DNA of 64,000 bases, from positions 1 through 64,000 of the forward strand of contig NZ_JAGQEG010000011.1 of NCBI RefSeq assembly GCF_018305005.1. The letters run 5' to 3'. This document shows positions 18,800 to 28,405 of the stretch, one piece after another; the stretch's first letter is position 1, and each line of letters begins with the position of its first letter. The notes under the pieces are model-generated. The model was not told the origin of the DNA and did not search any database. It saw nothing but the letters and a program-made list of their open reading frames with translations. The position numbers were made by a program, and so were the translations under genes. The stretch comes from Collimonas silvisoli. Its GTDB lineage: Bacteria; Pseudomonadota; Gammaproteobacteria; Burkholderiales; Burkholderiaceae_D.

Positions 18800-20827
18800 A
18801 TGACTACATCTACATTTCGTCCGGCGCGGCTGTTGTTATGGTCGATTGCAGCGTTGATTGGTTTGATTGCCCTGTGTACGGCATTGTTGCTGACGTTTGA
18901 CTGGAACCGCGCCAAGCCTTGGCTCAACCAGCGTGTCAGCGAAGCTGCCGGGCGCAGCTTTGCGATTCGCGGCGATTTGTCCTTGACCTGGCAAAAATCT
19001 CAAACCGACCAGGATAGCTGGCGCCGCTGGGTGCCCTGGCCGCGTCTTAGCGCCAAGGACATCGTGCTCGATAATCCCGAATGGGCCAAGACCGGCCCGC
19101 ATATGGCGGAAATCGGCCAGCTGACGTTTTCATTGAGTCCGTTGCCGCTGCTGGCTAACCGCATCGTATTGCCGTCGCTGGAATTGGATGCACCGAATAT
19201 TGCATTGGAACGCAAGCCGGACGGCGACAACAACTGGACTTTCAAAGCCAGCGGGCCGTCCGCCTGGCAGCTGGAATTAAAAAAAATGACACTGGCGAAG
19301 GGCACGCTGAAATTGCTGGATCCCGTCAGGAAAATCGATATCAAGGCAGATATCGACAGCCTGCCGGCGACCAGCCCGGAAGGTTACGGCATCGGCTGGA
19401 AAGTCAGCGGCACGTTTAACCAGGCCGCGGTCAGCGGCGACGGCAAAGCCGGCGCCGTGCTGTCGCTGCAAAATTCGAGCACGCCGTATCCGCTGCAAGC
19501 CAATGTCCATATCGGCAAAACAGCGATTGCGATACAAGGCACGTTGACCAAGCCGAGCGATCTGGCGGCGCTCGACCTGCGCCTGAAACTGTCCGGCGCC
19601 AGCATGTCGAACCTGTTTCCTCTGACCGGCATCGTACTGCCGGCGACACCGCCGTTTGCCACCGAAGGGCGGCTGATCGGCAAGATCAACCGCGCCGGCG
19701 GCGACTGGATTTACGATAAATTCAGCGGCCGGGTCGGCTCCAGCGATTTGTCCGGCACGTTTGAATACATCGCAGAGAAGCCGCGGCCTTTGTTGAAGGG
19801 CACCTTACTCTCCAACCAGCTCAAGCTGCAGGATCTGGCGCCGCTGATCGGCGCCGATTCGAACGCCAGCAAGGCCAATCGCGGCGACGGCGTGGCCCAG
19901 CCCGGTAATAAGGTATTGCCGGTCGAGCAGTTCGATACCGCGCGCTGGGGCAGCATCGATGCCGATGTTAAATTCACCGGCCGCAAAATTATCCGCGACA
20001 AAGAGCTGCCTATCCAGGATCTGGTCGCGGATCTGCATTTGAAAGACAGCGTGCTGTCATTCACGCCGTTGAATTTCGGCGTGGCGGGCGGCAATCTGAT
20101 TTCCAACATCAAGCTCGACGGCAGCAATAAACATATCAAGGCTGAAATGAAGATTTCGGCGCGGCATCTGAAAATCAAACAATTGTTCCCGACGCTGGAG
20201 TCAGCCCAGGCCAGCCTGGGTGAAGTCAACGGCGATGCTTCACTATCCGCGGTCGGCAATTCTGTGGCCAGCATGCTGGGCAGCTCGAACGGTGAACTTA
20301 AGACGCTGATCAACCAAGGCACCATCAGCAAATTCCTGCTGGAAGCGGCCGGCCTGAATATTGGCAATATAGTGATTTCCAAATTGTTCGGCGACAAGCA
20401 GGTCAAGCTGAATTGCCTGGCCAGCGATTTTGCCGTGACCAACGGCGTCATGGACGCCCGCACCTTCGTGATGGATACCGACGATGCGATCATCAACGTT
20501 GCGGGACAGATCAATCTGGCTCAGGAGTCGCTGGCCCTCACCATCAATCCGAAAAATAAAGGATTACGGATTTTCTCGCTGAGATCGCCGCTGCACGTTA
20601 CAGGCAGCTTCAAGAATCCGGACGTAGGTGTGGACAAGGGTGTGCTGGCGTTAAAGGCAGGCGGAGCGGTTGCGCTCGGTGTGCTGGCGCCGGTGGCGGC
20701 GGTGCTGCCTTTGATTAATATCAGTCCGGACCAGCAAAGCGATTGTGCCGGTTTGCTGGCGCTGGCCAAACAGAAACCGGTGGCGCCGCCGCCCGGCAAG
20801 ACCCTGCGGCAAAAGAAAGCGCGCTAA
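18800..20827 (+). CDS. AsmA family protein
   Basis: 675 aa. An N-terminal membrane anchor (residues about 9-33, LLLWSIAALIGLIALCTALL) is followed by a long beta-rich periplasmic body. The AsmA start signature is DWNRAKPWLNQRVSEAAGR and RSFAIRGDLSLTW. The C-terminal AsmA_2 region contains GLNIGNIVISKLFGDKQVKLNC. AsmA-like proteins are thought to bridge the periplasm and move phospholipids toward the outer membrane. The gene is monocistronic and converges with the carbamoyltransferase gene. Confidence 0.9.
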   Translation: MTTSTFRPARLLLWSIAALIGLIALCTALLLTFDWNRAKPWLNQRVSEAAGRSFAIRGDLSLTWQKSQTDQDSWRRWVPWPRLSAKDIVLDNPEWAKTGPHMAEIGQLTFSLSPLPLLANRIVLPSLELDAPNIALERKPDGDNNWTFKASGPSAWQLELKKMTLAKGTLKLLDPVRKIDIKADIDSLPATSPEGYGIGWKVSGTFNQAAVSGDGKAGAVLSLQNSSTPYPLQANVHIGKTAIAIQGTLTKPSDLAALDLRLKLSGASMSNLFPLTGIVLPATPPFATEGRLIGKINRAGGDWIYDKFSGRVGSSDLSGTFEYIAEKPRPLLKGTLLSNQLKLQDLAPLIGADSNASKANRGDGVAQPGNKVLPVEQFDTARWGSIDADVKFTGRKIIRDKELPIQDLVADLHLKDSVLSFTPLNFGVAGGNLISNIKLDGSNKHIKAEMKISARHLKIKQLFPTLESAQASLGEVNGDASLSAVGNSVASMLGSSNGELKTLINQGTISKFLLEAAGLNIGNIVISKLFGDKQVKLNCLASDFAVTNGVMDARTFVMDTDDAIINVAGQINLAQESLALTINPKNKGLRIFSLRSPLHVTGSFKNPDVGVDKGVLALKAGGAVALGVLAPVAAVLPLINISPDQQSDCAGLLALAKQKPVAPPPGKTLRQKKAR

Positions 20828-20886
20828 GCCGCTTTTAGCCAGCCGCTGCTGCCGGGCCATGTGTGCCATGGTCCGGCCAGAAAATT

Positions 20887-22188
20887 TCAATCCAAGCCGT
20901 CAAACGCTGCGTCATCCGGCCCGACATGGTGCGGCGAGCGCCAGCTGACGTCGCTCATCGAGTGCTGCACCTGATTCTCCACGCCTAGCAAGGTGGCAAA
21001 GATCGCCATTCTCACCGGTATGCCGTTATCCGTCTGGCGGAAAATCGCCAGGCGCGGATCATGGTTAAGATCGGTGCTCAGATCGTTGGCGCCGGGCCGG
21101 CCGTCGCGCGGTAATGGATGCATGACGACGGTGTCGGCGCCGCAGGTGGCGTCGATCAACGCCTGGTTGATCTGGAAATCCGGAGTGTAGCCTTCTATGG
21201 CCTCGTCGGCAAAACGTTCTTTCTGGATCCGCGTGGCATACACGATGTCGGCTCCCTTCAATCCCTGCGCCAACGAAGTCGATTGCTCCACCACGTGGCC
21301 ACCGCGCGCAATGCGTTCCAGAATATGGGCGGGCATCTCCAGTGTAGGCGGCGCGATCAGGGTGAACCTGAGGCCGCGATACAGGGCCAGCAGCTTGATC
21401 AGCGAATGCACGGTGCGGCCGTACTTCAAATCGCCGACCATGACGACATGCGCGCCGTCGACCAGCTTTCCTAGCCGCGAAAACTCGCGCTGTATGGTGT
21501 ACAGGTCGAGAATCGCCTGGCTCGGGTGCTCGCCCGGGCCGTCACCGCCGTTGATCACCGGAATATTCGTGGCGCGGGCAAATTCGTCGACCGCCCCTTG
21601 TTCCGGATGCCTGACCACCAACGCGTCGACATAGCCGCTGATGACACGGCTGGTATCGTAAATCGACTCGCCTTTGGTCATCGACGAGAAGGTAAAGCCG
21701 GTGGTATCGCAAACCGAGCCGCCCAGCCGGCAAAAAGCCGCGCCAAAGCTGATACGCGTGCGCGTGCTGGCTTCAAAGAACAAATTGGCTAATACGGCGC
21801 CCTCAAGGATGCGCGACACCTTCTGACGCCTTGCAATGGGCTGCATCATGTCGGTCACGCGGAACAGCTGTTCCAGAGAATCGCGTGAAAACTGCTCTAC
21901 CGATAAGAGTTGAGGCTTGCTGTTATAGGAGATCTGCTCGCGGAGCGGGGCGTTCATCTTACTTGGATATACGCTCTGCGTTAAGACTGCTTGGTTTAAC
22001 TCCCCACCCAGAATTTCGCTGACAAATTTGTTGACGATATCCGGCATCACGCGGAATTCACCTGATGTTTCCGGTAACAGCCATGTATCGAGCGCGCGTT
22101 TTCGAACTCCGATACGGTCGGAGAAATTGTCCCTGGTCAGGTTCATGCGACGCATGGCGTCGCGGAGGAAAGTCTGTTGATCGCTCAT
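20887..22188 (-). CDS. pyrB: Aspartate carbamoyltransferase with N-terminal helix-turn-helix-like extension
   Basis: 433 aa against about 310 for an ordinary catalytic chain. The carbamoyltransferase body starts near residue 93 and keeps the active-site set: STRTR 141-145, TKGES 171-175, RHPEQGA 193-199, HPSQ 221-224, HPLPR 357-361. It should therefore condense carbamoyl phosphate with aspartate. Residues 1-60 (FLRDAMRRMNLTRDNFSDRI, then GVRKRALDTWL) look like a small Cro/antitoxin-type helix-turn-helix. The start at 22188 is set by AAGGTGAT seven to eight bases upstream. No pyrimidine gene adjoins it. An inverted repeat TACGC-TTT-GCGTA lies just upstream. It could be the main PyrB or a paralogue. 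Confidence 0.88.
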   Translation of the reverse strand: MSDQQTFLRDAMRRMNLTRDNFSDRIGVRKRALDTWLLPETSGEFRVMPDIVNKFVSEILGGELNQAVLTQSVYPSKMNAPLREQISYNSKPQLLSVEQFSRDSLEQLFRVTDMMQPIARRQKVSRILEGAVLANLFFEASTRTRISFGAAFCRLGGSVCDTTGFTFSSMTKGESIYDTSRVISGYVDALVVRHPEQGAVDEFARATNIPVINGGDGPGEHPSQAILDLYTIQREFSRLGKLVDGAHVVMVGDLKYGRTVHSLIKLLALYRGLRFTLIAPPTLEMPAHILERIARGGHVVEQSTSLAQGLKGADIVYATRIQKERFADEAIEGYTPDFQINQALIDATCGADTVVMHPLPRDGRPGANDLSTDLNHDPRLAIFRQTDNGIPVRMAIFATLLGVENQVQHSMSDVSWRSPHHVGPDDAAFDGLD

Positions 22189-22204
22189 TCGCATCACCTT
22201 TATA

Positions 22205-22217
22205 TACGCTTTGCGTA
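22205..22217. promoter_or_regulatory. Inverted repeat upstream of HTH-carbamoyltransferase gene
   Basis: TACGC (22205-22209), TTT, GCGTA (22213-22217), 16 bp before the start codon. A near copy (TATACGCTCTGCGTTA, 21968-21983) lies inside the coding sequence. It may be an operator for the protein's own helix-turn-helix; this is inference. Confidence 0.35.
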
Positions 22218-22355
22218 CATTAAAGGTTTGAATTTAGCCTGTCCAGATTTTTCTTCTATTTTGATGCTGCCCACTATTTAGGCAGAAGAAAAATTTTTCT
22301 AAAAATTGGACTGGAAGGCTCAAAAAACTCGGAAAACAGACAGATTTTTCGATTT

Positions 22356-22580
22356 TGTGGATAAAGCTGTGAACATCCTGTTTTCTCATTGTGGATATCT
22401 AAGATAGTTTTCCACAGCCGTCTTTTTATCCAAGAATTATTCTTTCGCGATACACCGATTACTCAGCCTTTATCCAACTCGCAAGTACTTGAATGAATGG
22501 TCAAATTTGCAGTTATCCACAGAAAAGCAGGTGGTTAACTACTACTACTATTTATATATAAATCTTTAAATACAAAACCG
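22356..22580. repeat. Origin module, copy A
   Basis: Roughly 225 bp unit collinear with copy B at an offset of 389-390 bp. It shares two TTATCCAAG/C boxes, ACTCAGC(C/A)TTTATCCAA, GAATGAAT(G/A)GTCAAAT, the perfect DnaA box, the CTA run and the TATATA tract. Left-hand parts have diverged while the right 70 bp are almost identical. Confidence 0.85.
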
Positions 22581-22744
22581 AAAAGCTTTTTCTTTTGAAG
22601 TGGCTTTGAAAAAATAATTGAGAAAAAGAAGTTAAAAATACAACTTCTCGAAAAAAATCACATTTTTGTTAACGCTCGTCTTAGTTAAATTGACGAAAGA
22701 CATCTACTTAAAAAATAGAAAAAGACGATATGCAAGAAAGCAAC

Positions 22745-22970
22745 TGTGGATAAGTCTTTGGATAACTACAGGAATCCATTGTGAATAAATAAGATGAAAA
22801 ACCAGAGCTCCATTTTTATCCAAGAAATGTTCTTTTCAGATACAAGGTTTACTCAGCATTTATCCAAGCTGTAAGTGATTGAATGAATAGTCAAATCTAT
22901 AGTTATCCACAGAAAAACAGGTGGTTAACTACTACTACTATTTATATATATAAATCTTTAAATACAAAGC
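22745..22970. repeat. Origin module, copy B
   Basis: Second copy of the unit, same orientation. Box-by-box spacing equals copy A (TTATCCAAG at 22816 against 22426; TTATCCA at 22860 against 22470; perfect box at 22903 against 22513; CTA run at 22929 against 22539). Its AT tract is two bases longer (TTTATATATATAAA). Confidence 0.85.
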
Positions 22971-23029
22971 TGAAGAAGTCAATTTTCCAAAAAATCGGGA
23001 TTTCTCCATAATAAATTGCTTTTAGAACA

Positions 23030-23917
23030 CTAGCTTTGCCATATTGTTTTCAATATGGCAAATATGGCAGCGATAATTGGTTCATCTTTTCGTTTATCCA
23101 GCGTGATAAACGAAAGTTCTGTCGATAAATTGACCGTATCGGAAATTACCAAGCCATGAGCATGTGCTTCACGTAGTGCAATTGACTCACGCACCAAAGA
23201 TAGGCCGACTCCGGATTTCACCAGATCCAGCATCGATGGTTCCTGGTCAACCAGGGCAACTTTATTCGGCGTAACTTTGTATTGAGCAAAAGTTTTGCTG
23301 AGTAAACGATGATGTGCCGATTCCGGAGGAGTCCAGATCCAAGGCAGTTTTGCCAGAGCTGGCCAGTCTTTTCCGGAAACCCTGCTTTTCCAGCCGGACG
23401 GTGCAAGCACACAGTAAGTAAATTGTGTCAGTGTGAGCCGGTGGAAATTCTTGTTTGGCGTACCGAGGTAGTAACCGACATCGAGATGGCCGGATTTGAT
23501 CTGCCGTAGTACGTCACCGGACATGCTGTGCTGCAACTGTGTAGAAAGCTGGGGATAACTTTCTACCAGGCGCTGGAGAAAGGCGCCCAGCCGGATGAAT
23601 TCAGGATCGAGAATGGTGCCGATTGCGAGTTTGCCACTCAAGATTTCTGAGCTTTTCGAATGCAAGCTTTCTGCTTGCTGGCGTAATTCTGAGACGGCGG
23701 CGATTGTACGTTCCGCAAATGGCAGTAATTTGACGCCATCGTCGGTCAACGTCATGCCACTGGGGACGCGTGTGAACAATTGCAGATTCAAGCTACTCTG
23801 CAAGGATTTGATTTGCAGGCTGACAGCCGGTTGCGTCACATGCAGTAATTCTGCTGCGCGCGTCAGATTTCCTTCTCTGGCGACTGTGACGAAGGCGCGA
23901 AGTTGAGTAATATCCAT
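23030..23917 (-). CDS. LysR family transcriptional regulator
   Basis: 295 aa. The winged helix-turn-helix at residues 1-60 contains NLTRAAELLHVTQPAVSLQI. A LysR effector domain follows, including ILSGKLAIGTILDPEFIRL. It is divergent from the semialdehyde dehydrogenase gene, 140 bp apart, so it probably controls that gene and possibly the following oxidoreductase and ABC transporter genes. A TTAT-N13-ATAA site in the gap fits a LysR box. The ligand is unknown. Confidence 0.92.
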   Translation of the reverse strand: MDITQLRAFVTVAREGNLTRAAELLHVTQPAVSLQIKSLQSSLNLQLFTRVPSGMTLTDDGVKLLPFAERTIAAVSELRQQAESLHSKSSEILSGKLAIGTILDPEFIRLGAFLQRLVESYPQLSTQLQHSMSGDVLRQIKSGHLDVGYYLGTPNKNFHRLTLTQFTYCVLAPSGWKSRVSGKDWPALAKLPWIWTPPESAHHRLLSKTFAQYKVTPNKVALVDQEPSMLDLVKSGVGLSLVRESIALREAHAHGLVISDTVNLSTELSFITLDKRKDEPIIAAIFAILKTIWQS

Positions 23918-23959
23918 TTGCTTAATTTTTCATCAGGATGATTTGGTTATTAGCGTTTC

Positions 23960-23980
23960 TTATATTGATATTGATCATAA
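23960..23980. promoter_or_regulatory. Candidate LysR-type binding site
   Basis: TTAT (23960-23963), 13 bases, ATAA (23977-23980), between the divergent LysR and dehydrogenase genes. It has the dyad form of LysR-regulator boxes; no other support. Confidence 0.35.
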
Positions 23981-24057
23981 CTCATTGGATTGTTGGTAAA
24001 TCTAGCGATATTCTGGCAAAACGCTAACTCAACCCGGTTTCACCAAAAGGAATCCTT

Positions 24058-25596
24058 ATGACTGCCACATCCAGCTCAACCTTAAACTCTACTCCGCTCA
24101 TTCAGCATTACATCAACGGCAAAGTGGTTGAATCCAGCAGCGGCCGGCTGCAAGATGTGTTCAACCCGGCTACCGGTGCGGTTTCCGCCAAGGTCGTGCT
24201 GGGTAGTGTCGAGGAAGTCAACGCCGCGGTTGCTGCGGCATCGGCGGCCGCGCCGGCATGGGCAGACACCGCGCCGCTGAAGCGGGCGCGGGTAATGTTC
24301 AGGTTCAAGGAATTGATGGAGCAGCATCACGATGCGTTGGCAGCGGCGATTACGCGTGAACACGGCAAGGTATTTTCGGATGCCAAGGGAGAAGTGACGC
24401 GCGGCCTGGAAATCGTCGAATTCGCTTGCGGCATTCCGCATCTGCTGAAGACGCAATTTACCGATAATATCGGTGGCGGCATCGATAACTGGAATCTGCG
24501 TCAACCGCTGGGCGTTACCGCCGGCATCACGCCTTTCAATTTTCCGGTGATGGTGCCGTTGTGGATGGCGCCGATGGCGATCGCGACCGGCAATACTTTT
24601 ATCCTCAAGCCTTCTGAACGCGATCCGTCGCCGTCATTGATGATGGCCGATTTATTGCACAAAGCAGGTTTGCCGGACGGCGTATTTAATGTGGTGCAGG
24701 GTGACAAGCTGGCAGTGGATACGCTGTTGCAGCATCCGGATGTGAAGGCGGTGTCGTTCGTCGGTTCGACGCCTATCGCAGAATATATTTACCAGGAAGG
24801 CGCCAAGCGTAAAGGGGCTTATCCGCTCAGAGTGCAGGCGTTGGGCGGTGCGAAAAATCATTTGGTGGTGATGCCGGATGCGGATCTGGATCAGGCGGTC
24901 GATGCGTTGATGGGCGCCGCTTACGGTTCGGCCGGCGAACGCTGCATGGCGATATCGGTGGCAGTCGCCGTTGGCAATGTTGCGGACAAATTGATCGCAG
25001 CGTTGATTCCACGCGTGAAGGCGCTGAAGATAAAAAACGGCATGGAAGCCGATGCCGAAATGGGGCCAGTTGTCAGTGCCGCACACAAGGATAAAATCGA
25101 GACTTATATCGAAGGCGGTGTTGCTGCAGGGGCCAAGCTGCTGGTCGACGGCCGCGGCTTGAAAGTAGCCGGCCTGGAGCAAGGATTTTTCCTTGGCGGA
25201 TCATTGTTTGATCAGGTTACGCCAGAGATGAAAATTTATAAGGAAGAGATTTTCGGACCGGTGCTGTGCGTTGTCCGGGTGCCTGATTTCGCTGCGGCGG
25301 TGAATTTGATTAATGCGCATGAATTCGGTAACGGCGTATCGTTGTTCACCTCGGACGGCAATACGGCGCGCGAGTTTTCACGGCGGGTCGAGGTCGGCAT
25401 GGTTGGCATCAATGTGCCGATTCCGGTGCCGATGGCCTGGCATTCTTTTGGCGGCTGGAAGCGCTCCTTGTTTGGCGATACCCATGCCTATGGAGAAGAG
25501 GGATTGCGGTTTTATACGCGCTACAAATCGATCATGCAACGGTGGTCGCAGACGATTTCAAAAGGTGCGGAATTCACCATGCCGGTGGCTAAATAA
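24058..25596 (+). CDS. mmsA: CoA-acylating methylmalonate-semialdehyde dehydrogenase
   Basis: 512 aa aldehyde dehydrogenase. It has the MmsA-type marks [20 protein letters not shown] (residues about 158-177), [12 protein letters not shown] (about 237-248) and the nucleophile in [11 protein letters not shown] (about 287-297). The family oxidises methylmalonate or malonate semialdehyde to propionyl-CoA or acetyl-CoA with NAD and CoA. AAAGGAATCCTT lies before the ATG. The classic valine partners (mmsB, acyl-CoA dehydrogenase) are absent. The next gene is a GMC alcohol oxidase/dehydrogenase, so an alcohol-to-aldehyde-to-acyl-CoA route is suggested; its substrate is unknown. Confidence 0.92.
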   Translation: MTATSSSTLNSTPLIQHYINGKVVESSSGRLQDVFNPATGAVSAKVVLGSVEEVNAAVAAASAAAPAWADTAPLKRARVMFRFKELMEQHHDALAAAITREHGKVFSDAKGEVTRGLEIVEFACGIPHLLKTQFTDNIGGGIDNWNLRQPLGVTAGITPFNFPVMVPLWMAPMAIATGNTFILKPSERDPSPSLMMADLLHKAGLPDGVFNVVQGDKLAVDTLLQHPDVKAVSFVGSTPIAEYIYQEGAKRKGAYPLRVQALGGAKNHLVVMPDADLDQAVDALMGAAYGSAGERCMAISVAVAVGNVADKLIAALIPRVKALKIKNGMEADAEMGPVVSAAHKDKIETYIEGGVAAGAKLLVDGRGLKVAGLEQGFFLGGSLFDQVTPEMKIYKEEIFGPVLCVVRVPDFAAAVNLINAHEFGNGVSLFTSDGNTAREFSRRVEVGMVGINVPIPVPMAWHSFGGWKRSLFGDTHAYGEEGLRFYTRYKSIMQRWSQTISKGAEFTMPVAK

Positions 25597-25754
25597 ATAG
25601 TATAAATAATATTGTTGTTCTATAGAGATCTCGTTCTGTGATGTTTGTGCTGTTGAACAGCGCCGGACGAGACCTTGAAAATAAATTCGTAAATCAGCTT
25701 GTAAAACAGATTTTCACAAGACCCGCATTTTGCAAGACCTATAGAAAGAGACGC

Positions 25755-27392
25755 ATGGAATCAGCAGGTAAATACGACTACATCATCATCGGTGCAGGCA
25801 CCGCCGGCTGTGTGTTGGCGAATCGTCTGAGCCAGGATAGTTCGGTGAAAGTATTACTGATTGAAGCCGGCGCCAAAGACGACTACATCTGGATCCACAT
25901 TCCTGTCGGCTATCTGTATTGCATCAATAATCCCCGCACCGACTGGATGTACCGGACTGAGCCTGATGTCGGCTTGAATGGACGCAGCCTGATTTATCCG
26001 CGCGGTAAAGTACTCGGCGGAAGTTCATCTATCAACGGCATGATTTACATGCGCGGCCAGGCCCGCGATTATGATCAGTGGGCGCAGTTGAGCGGCGATC
26101 CGGCATGGCGCTGGGAACAGGTGCTGCCGCTATTTAAAAAAAGCGAGGATCACTACAACGGCGCCAATGAATTCCACGGCGCCGGCGGTGAATGGCGGGT
26201 TGAAAAGCAGCGTTTGTCCTGGAAGATCCTGGATGCATTCAGAGATGCCGCAGCGGAAGTCGGGATACCCAAGGTTGACGACTTTAATCGCGGCGACAAC
26301 GAAGGATCCGGCTATTTCGACGTGAACCAGAAACGCGGCATTCGCTGGAATGCGGCCAAGGCGTTCTTACGGTCGGCCAGCGGCCGCGGCAACCTGACGA
26401 TCATGACCGGCTGCCAGGTAAAACGTCTGCTGCTGGAGCGCGGCGAGAAGGGACTGGTATGCAAAGGCGTTGAATTTTCCGGCGGCGGCAAAGAGTGGAA
26501 TGCCGAGGCCAGCCGTGAAACCTTATTGAGCGCCGGCGCTGTCGGCTCGCCGCAGATTCTGCAATTGTCCGGTATCGGCCCGGCGTCGCTGTTGCAGCAA
26601 CATCAAATCCCGGTGATGCAGGATACGCCGGGCGTCGGCGAGAATCTGCAAGACCATTTGCAGATCAGGATGGCGTTTAAAGTCAGCGGCGTCAAAACCC
26701 TCAACGCCATGAGCAACAGCTGGTTGGGCAAGGCCAGGATCGGCATGGAATATCTGTTGACGCAAAGCGGCCCGATGTCGATGGCGCCGTCGCAGCTGGG
26801 AGCGTTTGCCAAGTCCGATGCGTCGCAGGCCACGGCTAACCTGGAATACCATGTACAACCCTTATCGCTGGAAAAATTCGGCGATCCTCTGCATGCTTTT
26901 CCGGCTTTTACCGCCAGCGTCTGCAATCTGCGGCCGACTTCGCGCGGCCATGTGCGGCTTGCTTCCGGCGTGGCTGAGACCGCGCCAAAAATCACCTTGA
27001 ATTATCTGGATACCGAGGAAGACCGCAAGGTCGCGGCGGCGTCTGTGCTGTTGACGCGCAGGATTGTGGCTGCGCCGGCGCTGCAGAAATATTCGCCGGA
27101 AGAGTTCAAGCCCGGTCTGCAATACCGGACCGAGGAAGAGTTGATCAAGGCCGCCGGCGAGATCGGCACCACGATTTTTCATCCGGTAGGGACTTGCAAG
27201 ATGGGGCGTGGCGACGATCCGATGGCGGTGGTGGATAGCCAGCTCAGGGTGAAAGGGGTAGCCGGGCTACGCGTGGTTGACGCGTCCGTGATGCCGGCTA
27301 TCACCTCCGGTAATACCAATTCGCCGACCTTGATGATTGCGGAAATGGCGGCAAAATTCATCAAGGAGGCTCTTAAGGAAGGTTGTCAGTAA
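25755..27392 (+). CDS. GMC family oxidoreductase (choline/alcohol dehydrogenase-like)
   Basis: 545 aa flavoprotein. The FAD-binding motif [17 protein letters not shown] is at the N-terminus (about residues 8-24). GMC signature 1 ([20 protein letters not shown]) is near residues 80-99, and signature 2 ([18 protein letters not shown]) near 258-275. The active-site His region is HPVGTCKMG, and the C-terminal flavin motif is [11 protein letters not shown]. The start at 25755 is preceded by AAAGAGA. A longer frame opening at 25638 adds residues unlike the family. It would oxidise an alcohol to an aldehyde. It follows mmsA on the same strand by 158 bp and precedes the ABC transporter genes. Confidence 0.9.
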   Translation: MESAGKYDYIIIGAGTAGCVLANRLSQDSSVKVLLIEAGAKDDYIWIHIPVGYLYCINNPRTDWMYRTEPDVGLNGRSLIYPRGKVLGGSSSINGMIYMRGQARDYDQWAQLSGDPAWRWEQVLPLFKKSEDHYNGANEFHGAGGEWRVEKQRLSWKILDAFRDAAAEVGIPKVDDFNRGDNEGSGYFDVNQKRGIRWNAAKAFLRSASGRGNLTIMTGCQVKRLLLERGEKGLVCKGVEFSGGGKEWNAEASRETLLSAGAVGSPQILQLSGIGPASLLQQHQIPVMQDTPGVGENLQDHLQIRMAFKVSGVKTLNAMSNSWLGKARIGMEYLLTQSGPMSMAPSQLGAFAKSDASQATANLEYHVQPLSLEKFGDPLHAFPAFTASVCNLRPTSRGHVRLASGVAETAPKITLNYLDTEEDRKVAAASVLLTRRIVAAPALQKYSPEEFKPGLQYRTEEELIKAAGEIGTTIFHPVGTCKMGRGDDPMAVVDSQLRVKGVAGLRVVDASVMPAITSGNTNSPTLMIAEMAAKFIKEALKEGCQ

Positions 27393-27634
27393 GCGGATAG
27401 TAAGAAGAAATGCGCAGAATCGGGCTTCTGGTTTTAAGCATTGTTCAATATATTTTGCGAGGCATAGCGAAATTTCTCCAAAGTTTCTCCAAAGTTTTTG
27501 TATAGTATTTCTACGTATTGCCCCACCAGAGCGGCGACGGTAGTATCCGTAAAAAAATATAAGGCTGATAAGGTGATTGCAATATCATCTATGAGCTGGG
27601 ATGTTCCGATAAAGCAACATCAATAGGAGACCAG

Positions 27635-28405
27635 ATGACCGACATCATCTTGGAGACAAAAAACCTGACCAAGGAGTTCAAGGGGTTTATGGCCGTCAAT
27701 GGCGTTAACCTGCAAGTCGAGCGTGGCCATATCCACGCATTGATCGGTCCCAACGGCGCCGGCAAGACCACTTGCTTCAATCTGCTGACCAAATTCCTGG
27801 TGCCGACTTCCGGCCAGATTCTGTTCAACGGCCTCGACATCACCACCGAAGCGCCGGCCCAGATCGCGCGCCAGGGCATCATCCGTTCCTTCCAGATTTC
27901 AGCCGTTTTTCCGCACTTGAGCGTGATGGAGAACGTGCGCATAGGATTGCAGCGCAAACTGGGGACTTCCTACCATTTCTGGAAAAGCGGCAAGTCGCTG
28001 GCGCAATTGAACCAGCGTGCGATGGCGTTGCTGGCGGAAGTCGATCTGACCGAATTTGCCGATACCCTGACCGTCGATTTGCCCTACGGCCGCAAGCGGG
28101 CCTTGGAAATTGCCACCACCTTGGGCATGGAGCCGGAACTGATGCTGCTCGATGAACCGACCCAGGGCATGGGACACGAAGACGTCGATCGGGTCACGGC
28201 GCTGATCAAGAAAGTATCCGCCGGCCGCACCATCCTGATGGTGGAGCACAACATGAATGTAGTGTCCGGCATTTGCGATAAGATCAGTGTGCTGCAACGC
28301 GGTGCGATGCTGGCTGAAGGCCGCTATGAAGAAGTCTCGAAGAACCCATTGGTAATGGAAGCCTATATGGGCACCACGACCGAGACACTGGCAGGAGCGC
28401 ATTGA
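27635..28405 (+). CDS. ABC transporter ATP-binding protein, branched-chain amino acid type (LivG-like)
   Basis: 256 aa. Walker A GPNGAGKTT is near residues 37-45, a variant signature loop LPYGRKRALE near 150-159, Walker B LMLLDEP near 170-176, and the family tail EVSKNPLVMEAYMG at the C-terminus. It is the first gene of an ABC operon with order ATPase, ATPase, binding protein, permease, permease. Its stop overlaps the next start (TGATG). The substrate is not known; HAAT-family systems carry branched-chain amino acids, urea, amides or aromatic acids. Confidence 0.92.
   Translation: MTDIILETKNLTKEFKGFMAVNGVNLQVERGHIHALIGPNGAGKTTCFNLLTKFLVPTSGQILFNGLDITTEAPAQIARQGIIRSFQISAVFPHLSVMENVRIGLQRKLGTSYHFWKSGKSLAQLNQRAMALLAEVDLTEFADTLTVDLPYGRKRALEIATTLGMEPELMLLDEPTQGMGHEDVDRVTALIKKVSAGRTILMVEHNMNVVSGICDKISVLQRGAMLAEGRYEEVSKNPLVMEAYMGTTTETLAGAH

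Larger units (their letters stand above)
22356..22980. other. oriC: Candidate chromosomal replication origin (oriC)
   Basis: Non-coding AT-rich segment with four perfect DnaA boxes (TTATCCACA or complement): 22356-22364 (-), 22513-22521 (+), 22745-22753 (-), 22903-22911 (+). Near-boxes occur at 22390, 22408, 22426, 22470, 22757, 22780, 22816 and 22860. Twice the order is perfect box, spacer with GCAGGTGG or ACAGGTGG, CTACTACTACTA (22539-22550 and 22929-22940), then TTTATATATA and an AT-rich tract. This matches the basal unwinding element described for bacterial origins, where 5'-TAG-3' DnaA-trios adjoin the last DnaA box. dnaA is not in the window. mnmG, rsmG, parAB and atp lie 11-24 kb to the right. 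Confidence 0.75.
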
